A stretch of DNA of 64,000 bases. Origin: Chitinophagaceae bacterium. GTDB lineage: Bacteria > Bacteroidota > Bacteroidia > Chitinophagales > Chitinophagaceae. Both the position numbers and the translations under genes were made by a program. Location of the stretch: the NCBI GenBank assembly GCA_016787085.1, contig JAEUVJ010000045.1, forward strand, positions 53,221-117,220, in the 5' to 3' direction. Below, in pieces: positions 1 through 9,602 of the stretch. Numbering within the stretch: position 1 is the first letter of the stretch; every line of letters begins with the position of its first letter. The notes under the pieces are model-generated. The model was not told where the DNA came from. It saw only the letters and a list, made by a program, of their open reading frames with translations, and searched no databases.

Positions 1-600
1 TCCTTCCTGTTCTGCAACTTCCTTTGCCCATTTACCAAAATCATTGTTCGCCCTGGGTACTTTACCATCCTTCCAGATATTCCTCGGTATCATGGATAAC
101 ACTACAGGTATGGCTCCTTTTACCTTTGCATCGCGGATAAATTGCCGGATATACCAGCCGTATGTATGAACCGTCTCTTTTCTTCCATCGGCAAACTCCA
201 GTTCGATCACTTCTTCCCCGGTTCCTTTTAATGTTCCCCGGTTCCTTTTGCTTGTATCAGGATAGCTGCCGTCATTATGACCAAACTGCATCATCACATA
301 ATCGCCGGGTTTCAACAATGAATCCAGCCTGCGCCACCTGCCTTCATTGGTAAAGCTACGTGAACTTCTGCCTGCAATGGCATGATTAGCCACTTTGATC
401 CTGCTGCTATCGAAGAAATCGCTGATCAGTGTGCCCCATCCCCATTGCTCTTTATTGGTATTTCTTACAGTGGAATCACCTGTGATATACAGCACCGGTT
501 TTTTTTCCTGCAGTAAACTAAAAGAATAAATGATACTGCTCATGATGAATAACGTTGTGAGCAGGCCTGTTCTTTTAATGATCTTATTCATATTCATCAT
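1..600 (-). CDS. Rhamnogalacturonan acetylesterase, SGNH/CE12-like (partial, C-terminus off the left edge)
   Basis: An open frame of 200 codons runs from an ATG at 600 to the window edge without a stop. Residues 11-31 form a hydrophobic signal or anchor. SGNH blocks are visible: 'TGDSTV' with nucleophile Ser43, 'AGRSSRSF' near 76-83, and 'MQFGHND' at 104-110 (block III, Asn109). This arrangement, with a tryptophan-rich stretch after the nucleophile, fits YesT/RhgT-type esterases that remove acetyl groups from rhamnogalacturonan I. The catalytic Asp-His pair would lie beyond the edge. The start is 2 bp after the stop of the PL11 lyase, so the two are co-transcribed, and de-acetylation would support the lyases. 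Several ATGs are clustered (ATGATGAATATG), so the exact start is uncertain by three codons. Confidence 0.88.
   Translation of the reverse strand, partial: MMNMNKIIKRTGLLTTLFIMSSIIYSFSLLQEKKPVLYITGDSTVRNTNKEQWGWGTLISDFFDSSRIKVANHAIAGRSSRSFTNEGRWRRLDSLLKPGDYVMMQFGHNDGSYPDTSKRNRGTLKGTGEEVIELEFADGRKETVHTYGWYIRQFIRDAKVKGAIPVVLSMIPRNIWKDGKVPRANNDFGKWAKEVAEQEG
214..249. repeat. Tandem 16-bp direct repeat with 20-bp period inside the acetylesterase gene
   Basis: The 16-mer TTCCCCGGTTCCTTTT occurs at 214-229 and again at 234-249. The period is not a multiple of three, so the same DNA is translated in two frames of the esterase, as 'KRNRG' and 'KGTGE'. It is probably a small local duplication tolerated in a surface loop just after block III. 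Confidence 0.8.
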
Positions 601-602
601 AC

Positions 603-2516
603 TTATTTATTACTGGTTTGCGGAAACTGAATAACAGGTTTCCGCACCTCTTTCATTCCCTCTCCAAAATAAAAACCGGTATGAGGCGGCTGATTATACG
701 ATGTATTCTGCCAGGCAATACTCAGGCGGTATTGCGGGTCCTGCATCAGCGTATGGAATCGTTTGGAAGAAAGGATCGTAGTGGTATAGATGCGCAGTTC
801 TTTATTATCTGCCGTTCTCCAAATCACTTCTTCCCGCCAGTCGCCAAACAGATCAGCCGATAAGCAGGGAGTAGCTTTTGTTCCGTTATTAGCAACACAT
901 CCTTCCGCCGTCAACAGGTTAATAGTTGTGTCATTATTCCAATCCCATTTATCAATACGATTCTTATCCAGCAATTCTCTCGTCAGGTCATCATCCCACC
1001 ATATTACAAAGTTGGCTGACGAAGGCGTTTTGTTTGATATCGTTTTTCCTTTTGTATCCCGCAGTCCCCCGGGGCCGCCCCAGTTTTCAAAACCGGGATA
1101 ACGGGGATCAATATCAGCAGCTACTCCTCTTCCAACATCCACTCCGGGAGCCAGTGAAAAAAGAACTTTCCCCGTACGTGCATCAAATTGTGCTACTCCT
1201 GGTGTATTCAATGCAATGGTCCGTTCTTCATTCTCATGAATACCGAATACTTCTAATCCGGGATTTGACGGATCAAGATCACTTAAGTGAATCGCATCCC
1301 CATGCCTCAACCCGGTCGTATAAAGTCCTTTGCCATCGTCATCCACTGTCATAGCGCCGATACAAATTTCATCCTTACCATCATTGTCCACATCTGCCAC
1401 GCTCAGGTTATGATTACCCATGCCTGAATACGGGTTATCCTTATCCTTTGAATCGAATACCCATCTTGAAGTGAGTTTCCCGTTCCGCCAATCCCATGCA
1501 GCCAATACCGATCTTCCATACCAGCCACGAACAAACACAGCGCTTGGCAGCTTTCCGTCGAGATAGGCAACACAAGCGGTAAAACGATCGGAGCGGCTGG
1601 CCGTATTATCATTGCCCCCATTGCCACCGATACCGCCCCATCCATTCAATGGGTAGCGATCAGTAATATAGCTGGCCGTTGCCAATATGACTCCCGTTAC
1701 CCCATCAAACACAGTAATATATTCAGGGCCGTCCGCTACTTTCCCATACATATTCCCTTGCGGATCGCCATATCTTCTCCAATCTTTTGTGCTGTCGCCA
1801 ACAATATTTCCTTTCCCATCTATCGTACCATCCGCAGTCTTACATATCATCTCTGCTTTGCCATCCCCGTCAAGATCATAGACCATAAATTGTGTGTAGG
1901 CAGCGCCTGAACGGATATTTTTTCCGAGATCAATACGCCAAAGCAGTTGACCATTCATTTTATAGGCATCTATGACCTGGTTGCCTGTAAAACCAGTTTG
2001 CGGCGGGTTCTTTGCATTGGATGGCTCCCATTTTAAAATGATCTCGTAGGCGCCATCGCCATCGAGGTCGGCAACGCTTGCATCGTTGGCGCTGTATGTG
2101 TATTTACTTCCCATCACTTCCCCGGGCGGCGGAATTTGTAATGGAACAGAAATGTATGACTGAGCGGGCTTGTTAGCAGGCAAAATATACGGTGTACTTT
2201 GCAAAAGCTCTTTCCCATTCACAACAGGTTTGATAAAATAGCTATTCAGTTTTGACTGATCAGCTTTTGTGTCAATAAAATTGGTACTACCGCTGATAGC
2301 TTGCTGATTTAATTTAACTGTTATACTCCCGGTTGTACGATACACATTGAAAGAAACAGCATCCGGGTCATTGGCCAATAACCTCCAACCGATATACACC
2401 TTCCCCTCTCCTATGCTTACTGCCACTACTCCCCGGTCGAGATTCTCCATAATCCTTTGTGCCGAAACAATGCATGGCAAAAAGAAGAAAACGAAAAATA
2501 TAACAGGCGCTCTCAT
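603..2516 (-). CDS. Rhamnogalacturonan lyase, PL11 family (copy 1)
   Basis: This 637-residue secreted protein has a signal peptide at residues 1-19 (cut after 'IVSA'). The mature N-terminus 'MENLDRGVVAV' and the following 'WRLLANDPD' are typical of PL11 rhamnogalacturonan lyases (YesW/YesX), which cleave the Rha-GalUA backbone of RG-I by beta-elimination. Several Asp-rich calcium loops are visible ('DLDGDGAYE', 'DLDGDGKAE', 'DVDNDGKDE'), as expected for the eight-bladed PL11 propeller. The length matches the family. It is the second of two tandem PL11 genes, 3 bp after the stop of the other. Endo versus exo mode cannot be decided by eye. Confidence 0.93.
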   Translation of the reverse strand: MRAPVIFFVFFFLPCIVSAQRIMENLDRGVVAVSIGEGKVYIGWRLLANDPDAVSFNVYRTTGSITVKLNQQAISGSTNFIDTKADQSKLNSYFIKPVVNGKELLQSTPYILPANKPAQSYISVPLQIPPPGEVMGSKYTYSANDASVADLDGDGAYEIILKWEPSNAKNPPQTGFTGNQVIDAYKMNGQLLWRIDLGKNIRSGAAYTQFMVYDLDGDGKAEMICKTADGTIDGKGNIVGDSTKDWRRYGDPQGNMYGKVADGPEYITVFDGVTGVILATASYITDRYPLNGWGGIGGNGGNDNTASRSDRFTACVAYLDGKLPSAVFVRGWYGRSVLAAWDWRNGKLTSRWVFDSKDKDNPYSGMGNHNLSVADVDNDGKDEICIGAMTVDDDGKGLYTTGLRHGDAIHLSDLDPSNPGLEVFGIHENEERTIALNTPGVAQFDARTGKVLFSLAPGVDVGRGVAADIDPRYPGFENWGGPGGLRDTKGKTISNKTPSSANFVIWWDDDLTRELLDKNRIDKWDWNNDTTINLLTAEGCVANNGTKATPCLSADLFGDWREEVIWRTADNKELRIYTTTILSSKRFHTLMQDPQYRLSIAWQNTSYNQPPHTGFYFGEGMKEVRKPVIQFPQTSNK

Positions 2517-2519
2517 TAT

Positions 2520-4424
2520 TTACTTGACAGCCGTTTCCTTTGCTACTGTCTTTGGCTTTATTATTACTATAGCAGGTTTCGGCGGGTTCTTCATCCCTTC
2601 TCCGAAATAAAAGCTGGTATGCGGGGGTTGGTTATACGCCACATTCTGCCAGGCAATACTCAGCCGGTAATGAGGATCCTGCATCAATGTATAAAACTTA
2701 TGCTCTGTAGGAATAGAAGTGACGAATATCCGCAACTCATTATTGTCTGTTGTACGGTAGATCACCTCTTCCCGCCAGTCGCCTAAAATATCTGCTGACA
2801 AAACAGGATTGGACTTCGTCCCGTTATTGCGTACACAGTTATATTGCGAAGCCTCGAGCAGTTTTACCGTTTTTTCATTGGCATAATCCCATTTCTCTAC
2901 AGAAGTGCCATTGAGTATTTCGCTTAAAACGTCACCATCCCATAAGATGCCCATATTACAGGCAGGCGTTCTTTCTGCTATCTTATTTCCTTTGCTATCA
3001 AATATGCCTGTGATACCGGCGCCTGCTACCCAGCATTCAAAACCCGGGTAACGGGGATCTATATCCAATGCCAGGCCTCTTCCAGGCCCTTCTCCATCCG
3101 CACCCGCTTTGACAGAAGCCTTTTTCCAAAGTACTTCACCTGTTCTCGCATCACGAAAGTTGGCGCCTGCATCATCAAACCGCTCCTGTATATCGAATAC
3201 TTCTAGTCCCGGACGTGAAGGATCAAGATCCGATACATGCAATGCATCGCCATGCCCAAGACCCGTTGAATACAATCCTTTGCCATTATCATCAATGGTC
3301 ATAGCGCCAAATATGATCTCATCTTTACCATCATTATCTACATCTGCCACGCTGAGGTTATGATTGCCCTGTCCCCGGTAATTCCTGTTTGAAGCAGGGT
3401 CATCACTGTCAAATGTCCATACATGAGAAAGCTTGCCGTTCTTAAAGTTCCATGCAGCTAAAACAGACCTGGTATAATATCCTCTCGTCATCACTAAGCT
3501 CGGTGTCTTTCCATCGAGATAAGCAACTGCAGCGAGAAAGCGATCCATCCTGTTCCCATATCCATCACCCCATATCTCTTTCAACTGGTCAGTTGTGGGG
3601 TTCAGGGAAGAAGGATGACGTGCAGGAATATAATCAGTTGTTGCCAGTGCGATACCGGTCAATCCATCAAACACCGTAAGATATTCTGGTCCGGCAAGAA
3701 TATATCCCTTATCATTCCGCCAGTCTTTGGTGGAATCACCGATCACATTTCCCTTTGCATCCATGGTACCATCGGCTGTTTTCATTGCTACTTCTGCCCT
3801 GCCGTCTCCATCCAGGTCATATACCATGAATTGTGTGTAATGCGCTCCTTCACGAATATTCTTTCCAAGATTGATCGTCCAAAGCAAAGTGCCATCAAAT
3901 TTATAGGCCTGGAAAACGGGGGGATCAGTGACCCCTGCCTGGCTATTGTCCCGTCCTCTTCCGGCCTGGTGCAGTACTATCTCGTATTCTCCATCGCCAT
4001 CCAGATCAGCTACACTTCCGTCATTGGGAGAATAACCGGGTGGCGTTTGCAGAGGAATAAAGAAATAGGGTGCATTGCCCGGCTTTACTGTAAATGACTT
4101 ACTGGCCGCCCCTTCTTTTCCCTTTATGACTGTTTTTACAAAATAACTTTTGTTTTGAAGCGTGTCAGTGACGGCATCAGTAAAGCCTGTTGTCTTTACA
4201 ACAGGTGTCTTATTCAATTTTGCCGTTTTGCCATTGGCCGTACCATACACATTGAAGGCAATGTCATCCGGCTCAGACGCCAGTAACCGCCAGCTCACAA
4301 AAACCTTTCCTTCTGCGTTACGAACAGCTACCACGCCTCTGTCGAGGTATTCCATCATTCGCTGGGCATGAAGCCCCGAAAGCATTGTCAGGATAAGTAA
4401 TATGCCGGTTGAGATTTTTTTCAT
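2520..4424 (-). CDS. Rhamnogalacturonan lyase, PL11 family (copy 2)
   Basis: This 634-residue paralogue of the adjacent lyase is collinear with it over the whole length: signal peptide (residues 1-20), 'MEYLDRGVVAV' N-terminus, calcium loops 'DLDGDGEYE', 'DLDGDGRAE' and 'DVDNDGKDE', and a C-terminal 'AWQNVAYNQPPHTSFYFG' shared almost unchanged. It differs in loops, for example it lacks the 'NVSGGN...GGIGGNGG'-like insert of copy 1, which may reflect an endo/exo division of labour. It is the first gene after a hairpin terminator that follows susD, so the lyase-esterase block may be expressed at a different level from the transporter genes. Confidence 0.93.
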   Translation of the reverse strand: MKKISTGILLILTMLSGLHAQRMMEYLDRGVVAVRNAEGKVFVSWRLLASEPDDIAFNVYGTANGKTAKLNKTPVVKTTGFTDAVTDTLQNKSYFVKTVIKGKEGAASKSFTVKPGNAPYFFIPLQTPPGYSPNDGSVADLDGDGEYEIVLHQAGRGRDNSQAGVTDPPVFQAYKFDGTLLWTINLGKNIREGAHYTQFMVYDLDGDGRAEVAMKTADGTMDAKGNVIGDSTKDWRNDKGYILAGPEYLTVFDGLTGIALATTDYIPARHPSSLNPTTDQLKEIWGDGYGNRMDRFLAAVAYLDGKTPSLVMTRGYYTRSVLAAWNFKNGKLSHVWTFDSDDPASNRNYRGQGNHNLSVADVDNDGKDEIIFGAMTIDDNGKGLYSTGLGHGDALHVSDLDPSRPGLEVFDIQERFDDAGANFRDARTGEVLWKKASVKAGADGEGPGRGLALDIDPRYPGFECWVAGAGITGIFDSKGNKIAERTPACNMGILWDGDVLSEILNGTSVEKWDYANEKTVKLLEASQYNCVRNNGTKSNPVLSADILGDWREEVIYRTTDNNELRIFVTSIPTEHKFYTLMQDPHYRLSIAWQNVAYNQPPHTSFYFGEGMKNPPKPAIVIIKPKTVAKETAVK

Positions 4425-4515
4425 AATAGCAGCTTTTAAAGTGTGCTGTATTGGACGTTTTTTCCTTGTGTACCCGTTGTCTTACCCGGAATTTTTATCG
4501 TATTAATTTCATGAG

Positions 4516-4552
4516 TAAAAAATAAGGCAGGTCGTATAACACTCCCTGCCTT
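4516..4552 (-). terminator. Intrinsic terminator after susD, ahead of the PL11 genes
   Basis: Read on the minus strand, an 8-bp perfect stem AAGGCAGG/CCTGCCTT (4552-4545 and 4531-4524) closes a 13-nt loop and is followed by ATTTTTT. It sits in the 184-bp gap between the susD stop (4609) and the PL11 start (4424). It probably attenuates rather than isolates, since no clear promoter is visible in the 90 bp that follow. Confidence 0.65.
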
Positions 4553-4608
4553 TGCCTTGACGATTGCTTGCGTGAAAAACGTATCGGACTATCCGAAAGT
4601 CAATAATA

Positions 4609-6363
4609 TTACCATTTGAACGGGAGGTACCAGTCCTTTGCCATCAGTTTTGCCCTGGCTGAGGAAGCGGCGCCTGAAGATATTCCGGATTTGATCAGTT
4701 TATTATACACACGGTCAGCAATGAAAGCCGGATCATTCCGGCGCATAGCTACACGAAGCAGATCGGCCCAGCGTGTACCTTCAAATGCATTTTCCAAAGC
4801 TGTTTCCCTTATCAATGCTGACTCAATACTATTCAAACTATCGGCGGCAGGAATGGCAAGGGTAACTAAATTGGCCCTGGCCCGGATACCAATGTTCCTG
4901 TACCAGTCAGCACGGTAATAAGGAACACCGCTGCCACCGCTGTTACGGGCATCAAAATTAAAAGGAGTGGCGTCCCAAAGTGTATTGTGATAGTCGGTCA
5001 CATTGCTGGTAGGCGCCGGGTAAGCACCGGCAATACCATTATTCAATAAACCCCAGGAGAGCCTGTGTCTGCCTGCACGGTTAGCTGCTTCAGCAAAGCG
5101 GGCATGCAGGTGGGTCTGGCGGTACAGAAACCATTTGCCGTCTTTTACCAGTTGGTTAGCCGGCAGGTTAGTAACGTAATTAATGTAATTGTATAAAAAT
5201 TTCATAACAACGGGCTGCCCCCCGATCTGCCTCCAGCTTAAACGTCCTCTCGCATCATACGGAATACCGGGTGTGCCCTGTGCCGGTACCTGCTGCTCGC
5301 TTTCCCACATCTCCATCACTTCCTGCGACGGTCTCACCAAGTAGTTACCGCCAATGGGTGAGAATAATTTTATCAGGTTATTCTCCGGCTGAAACTTATT
5401 ATCAAAAGGCAATACCCATATCCATTCTCTTCTGAACCCATCAGATGCCCAGGCGCTTTCAAACATTATACGCCATCCGTCATTATATACCAACGTAGAT
5501 GCATCACCTGCCCTTGAATAACTCACATAGTGATTAAATCCTCCGGCCCATCCAAGTTTATATTGCGAATAATAGTTTTCCCCTGCTGCGCCCTGTGTGG
5601 CCAATTCCATCACTTTGCGATAGTATTCCGCTGCTTTGATATAATCATTCTTCCACAGGTACAGATCGCCGAGAAGACATTGTTTGTTGATAAAAAACTT
5701 TTCTGTCGGGTATCCGTCTACGGTAATATTCAAATTAGTGCCGGCGGGGTATACATTTTTAAAAGGCAACGCCTCTGTAAAATTGACCAGGCTGTCCAGC
5801 AATACATTAAAAGAAAGCCTCGGAAAAGCCGATATGTCCCTTAACGCATCCAGGTTTTCCAATGCACTGGTCACATAAGGCACCTCACCATAATGAATGC
5901 CTAACTGCAGGTAGATGAATGAACGAAGAGCGCCGATATCAGAATAACGCTGATAGTACTCATCTTCCGTCATGCGCTTTTCTTTGAACATGATCGTGAA
6001 ATGCTTCAATGCATCATTGCAGTTGATGATCAATTCATAGAACGGTCTCGGGCTCACATATGGGTTATTTGCCGCTACAGTATGTGTACTTACCTGGCGC
6101 AGGTATTCGTCCGCATTATTCGTAACATCAAGCAAGTCGCCGCGAAGCTCATTCAATATGATATACCGGTCAGCCAGTTTCATGAATTTTCCATATATAC
6201 CCACCACGGCCGCATCGGCATCATACACATTCTGATAAGCCTGGCTTACATCCAGCTGATCCTCGGGTTTGATATCAAATATCTTCTTGCAGCCCATCAC
6301 ACTGGTGATCAGTACGGCAGCAAGCGCCAGTTTGAATACAGCAATTTTTTTCATATGCATCAT
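4609..6363 (-). CDS. SusD-like outer-membrane glycan-binding lipoprotein (pair 1)
   Basis: The 584-residue protein starts with a lipoprotein signal ending 'SVMGC' (Cys25) followed by 'KKIFDIKPEDQ', the standard SusD opening. The body shows the helical SusD/RagB pattern with TPR-like repeats ('AAEYYRKVMELA') and the C-terminal 'ENAFEGTRWADLLRVAMRR' block that typifies the family's last helices. SusD proteins cap the SusC barrel on the cell surface and capture oligosaccharide. The partner SusC gene ends 54 bp upstream. The downstream RG lyases suggest an RG-I fragment as ligand. The start may be the ATG at codon 1 or codon 4. Confidence 0.93.
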   Translation of the reverse strand: MMHMKKIAVFKLALAAVLITSVMGCKKIFDIKPEDQLDVSQAYQNVYDADAAVVGIYGKFMKLADRYIILNELRGDLLDVTNNADEYLRQVSTHTVAANNPYVSPRPFYELIINCNDALKHFTIMFKEKRMTEDEYYQRYSDIGALRSFIYLQLGIHYGEVPYVTSALENLDALRDISAFPRLSFNVLLDSLVNFTEALPFKNVYPAGTNLNITVDGYPTEKFFINKQCLLGDLYLWKNDYIKAAEYYRKVMELATQGAAGENYYSQYKLGWAGGFNHYVSYSRAGDASTLVYNDGWRIMFESAWASDGFRREWIWVLPFDNKFQPENNLIKLFSPIGGNYLVRPSQEVMEMWESEQQVPAQGTPGIPYDARGRLSWRQIGGQPVVMKFLYNYINYVTNLPANQLVKDGKWFLYRQTHLHARFAEAANRAGRHRLSWGLLNNGIAGAYPAPTSNVTDYHNTLWDATPFNFDARNSGGSGVPYYRADWYRNIGIRARANLVTLAIPAADSLNSIESALIRETALENAFEGTRWADLLRVAMRRNDPAFIADRVYNKLIKSGISSGAASSARAKLMAKDWYLPFKW

Positions 6364-6417
6364 TTTCGTAGTTCGTTTGTCAGATCATACGCATGGCGTA
6401 TGTTTCAAAAGATAATT

Positions 6418-9400
6418 TTATAAACCGATCCTCACCCCCATGGTAGCCGAACGGAATTGCGGATCAAGTCCTGTATCAATTCCCTGCGCAAATACACTGG
6501 GGCTAGCGCTGAACTCAGGATCGTATCCCATGTACTTTGTAAATGTCAGCAGGTTATTGCCTGTAAGATATACAGTGGCATATTTAACAAAACCTGTCTT
6601 TAACGGAATGTTATAGCTCAGTGAAACATTGCGCAACCTGAAATAAGAACCATCTTCGATCCATCGGTCGCTGAAACGGCTATTCCCCATCGGGTCGCCG
6701 TAAGTAGCTTTAGGCATGTTGGTCACATGGCCTTCCGCCCGCCACCTGTTGGCAACACTGTTCAACTGGTTCTCTACTCCGCTGGCTGATTCAAGACGAT
6801 AACGGAGGTAATTATATACATCATTACCTGCTGAAAAAGTAAACAGCACATTCAACTCAAACCGTTTCCAGGCAAGACGGCTCGTAACGCCCCCGAAAAT
6901 ATCCGGGTTAGGATCACCAATCACCTGCCTGTCATTCGCATCTATGATCTTATCCCCGTTCAGGTCGGTAAAATGAATATCGCCGGCGCCGAAATAACTA
7001 TAGGAACCATCAAAGTTTTTCTTTTGTAAGCCAGCCGCAGCGGCTTCAGCCGCGGTACTGAAAACACCGTTTGTTTTATACCCGTAAAAAAGATTGGCAG
7101 CATTGCCTTCTTTTGTTAAAATAGTAGCCCCGGCAAATTCGGTCTCAAACTCACCACCCGGTGTCAATATTTCATTCTTGTATGTACCGGCATTTACACC
7201 TACATCCCATTTCCAGTCCTTACTATTGATCACCCGTACATTGACGCTTGCATCAAAGCCAAGGTTCTCCATGCTTCCCTCATTGGTAAGAATATTATTT
7301 ACCCCTGTAGGACTGACCATCGTCTCATACATCAGCATATTATCCGTCTTGGAACGGTAAACATCCAGGCTGATCCCTACTCTTTCATTCCAGGCTGACA
7401 CATCCACCCCGAAATTCAATTTTTTACTGGTCTCCCACTGTATGGCAGGATTAGGAATACCATTTCGTACAAGTCCCTGCATACCTAATAAGTTTTGGGA
7501 CATATAGGTCTGCCTGGCCGTGTAGTTGCCTATGTCATCATTACCGGTAAAGCTGTAAGATGCCCGCAGCTTTAACAGGTCAATGAATGAACCCTTCATG
7601 AAATCTTCAGAAGATACCAGCCAGGCGGTCGCCAGAGAAGGCATCAGTGCATACTTAACACCGCCAATAGCCAGCCCATTAGCAGCTTCTGTACCAAAAC
7701 GGGAAGATCCATCCATAGCTACGTTCAGGGAAACAAAGAATTTATTTTTGAAACCATAATCCGTATTAAAATAGGTGTTCATCCAGTTCCATTCGCCAAT
7801 GCCGCCGCCTATCTGGCGCAAAGCGCCTGCGCCATTCTGTACGCTGATCAGTTCATCAGTGGCAGAGTTAAAGCCCAGGGCAAAATCCTGTTCTGCCTGG
7901 TTATGCTGGTAGCGGATACCGAGCCTGGAAGAAAGAGTATGTGTCCGGTTAAATACTTTGCTGAACTCTAAACGGGAATCCGAGAAAACACTGAACAGTC
8001 TTTTCACCTGTGAGCCAAGACGGCTGTCAGCAATGGCATTGCCCAGTGTATCATTGGCCACCCCTTTTCTTGGAATAAAAGTATTCTCCCGCACTTTATC
8101 ATACACCACTCCGAATAAAGTAGAAGCGCTGAGTGTTTTACTGATCGCATAGTTGAACTTAAAAGAACCAAAAAAGCGGTAATACTTGTTAAACGCCTGC
8201 ATATTGTCTATCAACACGGCAGGATTGCTGACGCCCAGTATATCCGCATCTTCCAGGTTAGGAGAGAATACGCCCTTATCGTTAACCTCATTAGCCGTTA
8301 AGAAAGGCGCTTTGGTCAGGGCCAGGAAAACCGGGGCTGTTTTATCCGATATGCCCTGGTCTTTCAGATTTTGTTCATTATAAGTAAAAGAGAGATTAGC
8401 CGACCCGGTAAATTTTTTGGAAAAATTGAACTCGGCGTTGAATCGTGTACTGTATCTCGTCAGGTCAGTGTTCTTAATAATACCCTCGTTCTTCATATAG
8501 CCAACGCTCAATGCATAGGTAGCGATATTATCCCCGCCGGTTACCTTCAGAAAGTAATTCCTGTTGACACCGGCCTTCATGATCTGGCTCTGCCAGTCAG
8601 TGTTATTATGATAGCGGTAGTACTCCGGGTGCGACTGGTCGTCAACCATAAACGGCATGGCCGCTACTTCAGCAGAACTCAGGCCCTTGCTTTGCAATAT
8701 CTCGCCGAGATACGAACGGTAGCTGGCTGCATTCATCACAGGTAGCCTGTCAGGAACCGCAGTAATGCCGGTATAAATACCCACATCAATTTTAGTAGCC
8801 TGCTGTCTGGCTCTTGCCGTAGTAACGATGATCGCTCCATTGGCGCCCTTAGTGCCGTAGATAGAAGAAGCATCTTTGAGCACCGTGATGTTATCAATAT
8901 CCTGCACATTGATCAAGGCCAGCGGGTTGGTATAGTTGTTGGCAATGATGCTCTCGCCGTAGTCGTTTGCGTCAAACAGCATACCGTCCACAATGATCAG
9001 GGGCTTATTAGTAGCAAATAAAGAATTATATCCCCGCAAATAAAGATTGGCACCTACACCCGGGGTACCCGATCTCCGGATACTGTTCAGCCCGGCCACA
9101 CGACCCTGCAGCAACGCATCCAATGTTTCATTGGGCCTTGCCCATTCACCGGCGGCATCATACTTAGCCACCGCTCCAGGGATTTGACGCTGCATCGTTT
9201 TGCCAAAAGGCAGGGTTACTGCTTCCTGGAAAGAATGATGATCCTCATCCAGCAGAGAAACCATGATGCTGTTTTTCCCCTTCAGGAATACCTGTTTGGT
9301 CTCATATCCGTCGCCGCTGATGAGTATATCAGTGAATAAGGACGGTACATTCAATGAGAACTTGCCCTGCTCATCGGTAATGGCGGCAGAAAAATCTTCC

Positions 9401-9576
9401 ACACTCACCCGGACGCCCACCAATCCTTTACCGGTAGCTGCATCGGTAATGGTACCTGTAATAGGTACTTTAGCCGCATCCGGTTTAGTCACCTGGGCAC
9501 CACCTGTCTTCATCGCCAGCAGCAACACCAGTGCGGCAGCCGCTTTTTTCAGATTATATGATTTAATTAGAAACAT
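6418..9576 (-). CDS. SusC/RagA-type TonB-dependent transporter (pair 1)
   Basis: The 1052-residue outer-membrane transporter has a signal peptide (about 1-27), a carboxypeptidase-regulatory-like beta domain (about 37-110, 'ITGTITDAATGKGL'), a plug domain (about 125-260, with 'LRGYNSLFATNKPLIIVDG' and 'VLKDASSIYGTKGANGAIIVTT'), then a beta-barrel ending 'RSATMGVRIGL'. It imports oligosaccharide with energy from TonB. The plug lacks the usual 'VVVGYG' linker and carries 'VTLPFGKTMQRQIPGA' instead. It lies between a FAS1 lipoprotein gene (27 bp upstream) and its susD partner. Confidence 0.95.
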   Translation of the reverse strand: MFLIKSYNLKKAAAALVLLLAMKTGGAQVTKPDAAKVPITGTITDAATGKGLVGVRVSVEDFSAAITDEQGKFSLNVPSLFTDILISGDGYETKQVFLKGKNSIMVSLLDEDHHSFQEAVTLPFGKTMQRQIPGAVAKYDAAGEWARPNETLDALLQGRVAGLNSIRRSGTPGVGANLYLRGYNSLFATNKPLIIVDGMLFDANDYGESIIANNYTNPLALINVQDIDNITVLKDASSIYGTKGANGAIIVTTARARQQATKIDVGIYTGITAVPDRLPVMNAASYRSYLGEILQSKGLSSAEVAAMPFMVDDQSHPEYYRYHNNTDWQSQIMKAGVNRNYFLKVTGGDNIATYALSVGYMKNEGIIKNTDLTRYSTRFNAEFNFSKKFTGSANLSFTYNEQNLKDQGISDKTAPVFLALTKAPFLTANEVNDKGVFSPNLEDADILGVSNPAVLIDNMQAFNKYYRFFGSFKFNYAISKTLSASTLFGVVYDKVRENTFIPRKGVANDTLGNAIADSRLGSQVKRLFSVFSDSRLEFSKVFNRTHTLSSRLGIRYQHNQAEQDFALGFNSATDELISVQNGAGALRQIGGGIGEWNWMNTYFNTDYGFKNKFFVSLNVAMDGSSRFGTEAANGLAIGGVKYALMPSLATAWLVSSEDFMKGSFIDLLKLRASYSFTGNDDIGNYTARQTYMSQNLLGMQGLVRNGIPNPAIQWETSKKLNFGVDVSAWNERVGISLDVYRSKTDNMLMYETMVSPTGVNNILTNEGSMENLGFDASVNVRVINSKDWKWDVGVNAGTYKNEILTPGGEFETEFAGATILTKEGNAANLFYGYKTNGVFSTAAEAAAAGLQKKNFDGSYSYFGAGDIHFTDLNGDKIIDANDRQVIGDPNPDIFGGVTSRLAWKRFELNVLFTFSAGNDVYNYLRYRLESASGVENQLNSVANRWRAEGHVTNMPKATYGDPMGNSRFSDRWIEDGSYFRLRNVSLSYNIPLKTGFVKYATVYLTGNNLLTFTKYMGYDPEFSASPSVFAQGIDTGLDPQFRSATMGVRIGL

Positions 9577-9602
9577 CGTGCTATTGTTTTATTCTGTTCC
9601 TT

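Noticed and set aside
3615..4097. Plus-strand open frame of 160 codons
   Set aside because: It is antisense to a well-supported PL11 lyase.
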